34,317 nt of DNA. Origin: Bisporella sp. PMI_857 (taxonomy: Eukaryota > Ascomycota > Leotiomycetes > Helotiales > Helotiaceae). The notes below the pieces were generated by a model. It was not told the origin of the DNA, made no database searches, and saw nothing but the letters and a program-made list of their open reading frames with translations. The position numbers were made by a program, and so were the translations under genes. How positions within the stretch are numbered: position 1 is the stretch's first letter; each line of letters starts with the position of its first letter. Of the stretch, positions 32,438 to 34,317 are shown one piece after another. Location of the stretch: positions 1-34,317 of the forward strand of contig JAJSPD010000175.1 of NCBI GenBank assembly GCA_021307315.1. The letters run 5' to 3'.

Positions 32438-33359
32438 ATGTCTGAACAGAACGCTCCGAACGAGTTTGTCTTGTATCAATACGACCCTTCTCTCCCGGCA
32501 GCCGCCATCTTCACCATGTTGTTTTTCATGACCTCGGCCTTACACGTCTACCAACTCATCCGGACGCGAACATGGTACTTCACTGCACTTGTTCTAGGCG
32601 GAATCATGGAGGCTTTTGGTTACATTGGGAGAATACTATCCGCCCAGCAAACGCCAGACTGGACACTAGGACCATTCATTATGCAAGCCATGTTGCTGCT
32701 CGTTGCCCCTGCACTTTTCGCAGCGAGTATATATATGGTTTTGGGGCGAATTGTCTTGACTCTGAATGGTGAAAAGCATTGTTTGATTAAGAAAAAGTGG
32801 TTGACGAAAATCTTTGTTGGGGGGGATGTTTTGTCTTTCCTGGTGTTGTGCGGAGGTTCGTATTTGTTCTCCTCTTTCCTCTTGGTGATTCTTTTAAGAA
32901 TCTTGTTGTTAATGTTGCTGTACTATAGGGAGTGGTTTGCAAACGAATAGTGATATTTCGGTTGTCAAAACAGGCGAAAGAATCATCCTTGCAGGACTCC
33001 TCATCCAGGTAATCTTCTTCGGTATCTTCATGCTCGTTGCCCTCATCTTCCACCTGCGCATCCGCCGAGACCCAACTCACGCTTCGCTGTCCTCAAATCT
33101 CCCTTGGCAGAAACACCTTTGCGTACTCTACATTGTCAGTATACTCATCATGGTGCGATCTGTTATCCGAGTTATTGAATACATCCAAGGATTTGAAGGG
33201 TATATCCTGTCGCACGAGGTTTTCTTGTATATATTCGACGGGCTTTTGATGTTTATTGCACTTGCAATTTTCAACTGGATTCATCCGAGCGAGTTGATTC
33301 CTGGGAAGCGGAAGGGACAAAATATCACGAGAGGAGATGTTTCTATGAATAATCTTTAA
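32438..33359 (+). CDS. RTA1-like membrane protein (lipid-translocating exporter family)
   Basis: Seven-helix membrane protein of the fungal RTA1/RSB1/RTM1 family, whose known members affect resistance to toxic lipids or sterol-binding drugs. Exons 32438-32855 and 32929-33359 give about 282 aa, a normal length. The 73-bp intron (GTTCGT..CTATAG) is phase 1 and its removal rebuilds the family segment DVLSFLVLCGGSGLQT. Other family features are YDPSLPAAAIFTMLF near residue 15 (Y-x-PS), EAFGYIGR in helix 2-3, QAMLLLVAPALFAASIYM and, near the end, HEVFLYIFDGLLMF. The start follows a pyrimidine-rich leader and CACA before ATG. Substrate is unknown. It is convergent with the partial gene to the right. 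Confidence 0.93.
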
Positions 33360-33682
33360 GGTTTATTGTTTCTAATACTATTTGTTGTAAAAACTGCCGG
33401 GTTGATAGTCAACCGTATTACCCGGACTGACGGATTCTGTAGGCTAGATGGGTTCGTCGTAAGAAAAATTTAACTGCAATGCACAAGATTTGAGTATTAG
33501 TCAAAATTATCATTTACTGTTGATTTACTATAGTGCCATATCTACTAGCGCCGTATCTATGCCATCGTATTCTGTCTCTTATCAAATACACTAACTAATG
33601 TGTAACACTATCAGTTTCCAAAAACGAAGAACCTTTGATTTTCAGACCGTCTCTGCTAAACTGCACAACAACATGCTGATTC
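33360..33682. other. Short intergenic region between convergent 3' ends
   Basis: About 320 bp, AT-rich, no gene. It should contain the polyadenylation regions of the RTA1 gene and the partial gene on the other strand. Confidence 0.5.
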
Positions 33683-34317
33683 TCATCTATAAAATGAAGC
33701 CCTACAAGTCTGGACCTTACTCAAATCCGCTTTAATAGGACTCAGCGCATCCAACACGTCATTCGACAAACCCCTCCTCGAGCTAGCCGCTTGATTTAAG
33801 CTTCTGCCTGACTCCCTAGCACCACCCATCAAGAACCCAAAAAGCGCCCCTAACGCATTTTCAAGAGATTCCACAATATCATAAACCGTCAACGCAACCT
33901 CCGTGAGCGCACCAGGCATCATAATGACGGAGCGGAGGGTGGTCAACAGAGCTGCATCGATGACCCCACAAACGCCGGGAATCAAAAGAAGAACACCCAT
34001 GACAAAGGCGAAAATACTATTTTCCGCTCGGTTTCGAGGATGTTGTCTGCTGCTTTGATTACCTGATTCATGCTATTGACGCCAGCTTGGGTAAGAAGCG
34101 CTGGGATAGATCCAGCATCTACCATGTCCCCTATGGTTGCCTCACTAATTTCCCACTCCGTTAGCCTAAGCTCTCGGGGAAGTTGAGCAACAAGAGCGTT
34201 AGTGTTGTCAAAAGTAGGTGCGATCAATTCCTTGGGATCTTTGACATCAATGGCTTCTGGTAGTGGAAAGCCGCTCCAGTACTTGTTTTGTGCTTCGGCA
34301 CACCAATACGCTCTTGA
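33683..34317 (-). pseudogene. 3' part of a chitinase-family (GH18 class V-like) gene, frameshifted, truncated by the window edge
   Basis: The minus strand is open from the window edge (SRAYWCAEAQNKYWSGFPLP) to about 34020, then coding continues in another frame as FAFVMGVLLLIPGVCGVIDA to the stop at 33683-33685. Both parts match the C-terminal region that follows the catalytic and chitin-binding modules in large secreted fungal GH18 chitinases: a DPKELI segment, a hydrophobic stretch, VYDIVESLENALGALFG and an RRGLS..D..ALSPIKADL tail. The catalytic domain, if any, lies beyond the window. The frames switch near 34015-34024 at an A4 run (minus strand) and no GT..AG intron I tried restores the frame. 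Either the gene carries a one-base indel or the assembly has an error there. The family call rests on the C-terminal domain only, which also occurs in some non-chitinase proteins. Confidence 0.68.

Overview
The window looks like nuclear DNA of a filamentous ascomycete (Pezizomycotina). Almost every gene is split by short GT..AG introns, mostly 47-125 bp. The protein families are typical of that group: a cAMP-receptor-like GPCR, a fungal flavin monooxygenase, GH51 and GH78 hydrolases, an MFS sugar porter, a STAND/NLR protein, a Zn(II)2Cys6 regulator, RTA1 and a chitinase-type C-terminal domain. AT-rich, stop-riddled stretches dominated by C:G to T:A changes suggest RIP or similar mutation. I cannot name the species.

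Layout, left to right. 189-1525 (+) seven-helix GPCR. 3119-5258 (+) flavin-containing monooxygenase. 6825-8896 (+) secreted GH51 alpha-L-arabinofuranosidase. 10526-13296 (+) GH78 alpha-L-rhamnosidase pseudogene. 14130-15847 (+) MFS sugar transporter. 15848-23472 is a gene-poor, AT-rich stretch holding a nested transposon: a 3,083-bp hAT-like unit (18996-22078, 8-bp target duplication) interrupted by a 2,568-bp Mutator-like element (19102-21669, 9-bp target duplication, about 73-bp inverted ends, decayed minus-strand transposase). 23473-27334 (+) NLR/STAND gene. 27969-29297 (-) Zn2Cys6 transcription factor. 30012-31148 (-) Frag1/DRAM/Sfk1-type membrane protein. 32438-33359 (+) RTA1-like membrane protein. 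33683-34317 (-) 3' part of a chitinase-family-like gene with a frameshift, running off the window.

How the genes may work together. GH51, the dead GH78 gene and the sugar porter lie in order on one strand and look like a small pectin/arabinan side-chain utilisation block that has lost its rhamnosidase. The regulator, Frag1/DRAM and RTA1 genes at the right are all families linked to membrane lipids or membrane stress, but co-regulation is only inferred. The NLR gene borders the transposon-rich island. Exon boundaries were worked out by eye from reading-frame continuity, splice signals and remembered family patterns; no alignment was run. No tRNA, rRNA or CRISPR array was recognised.
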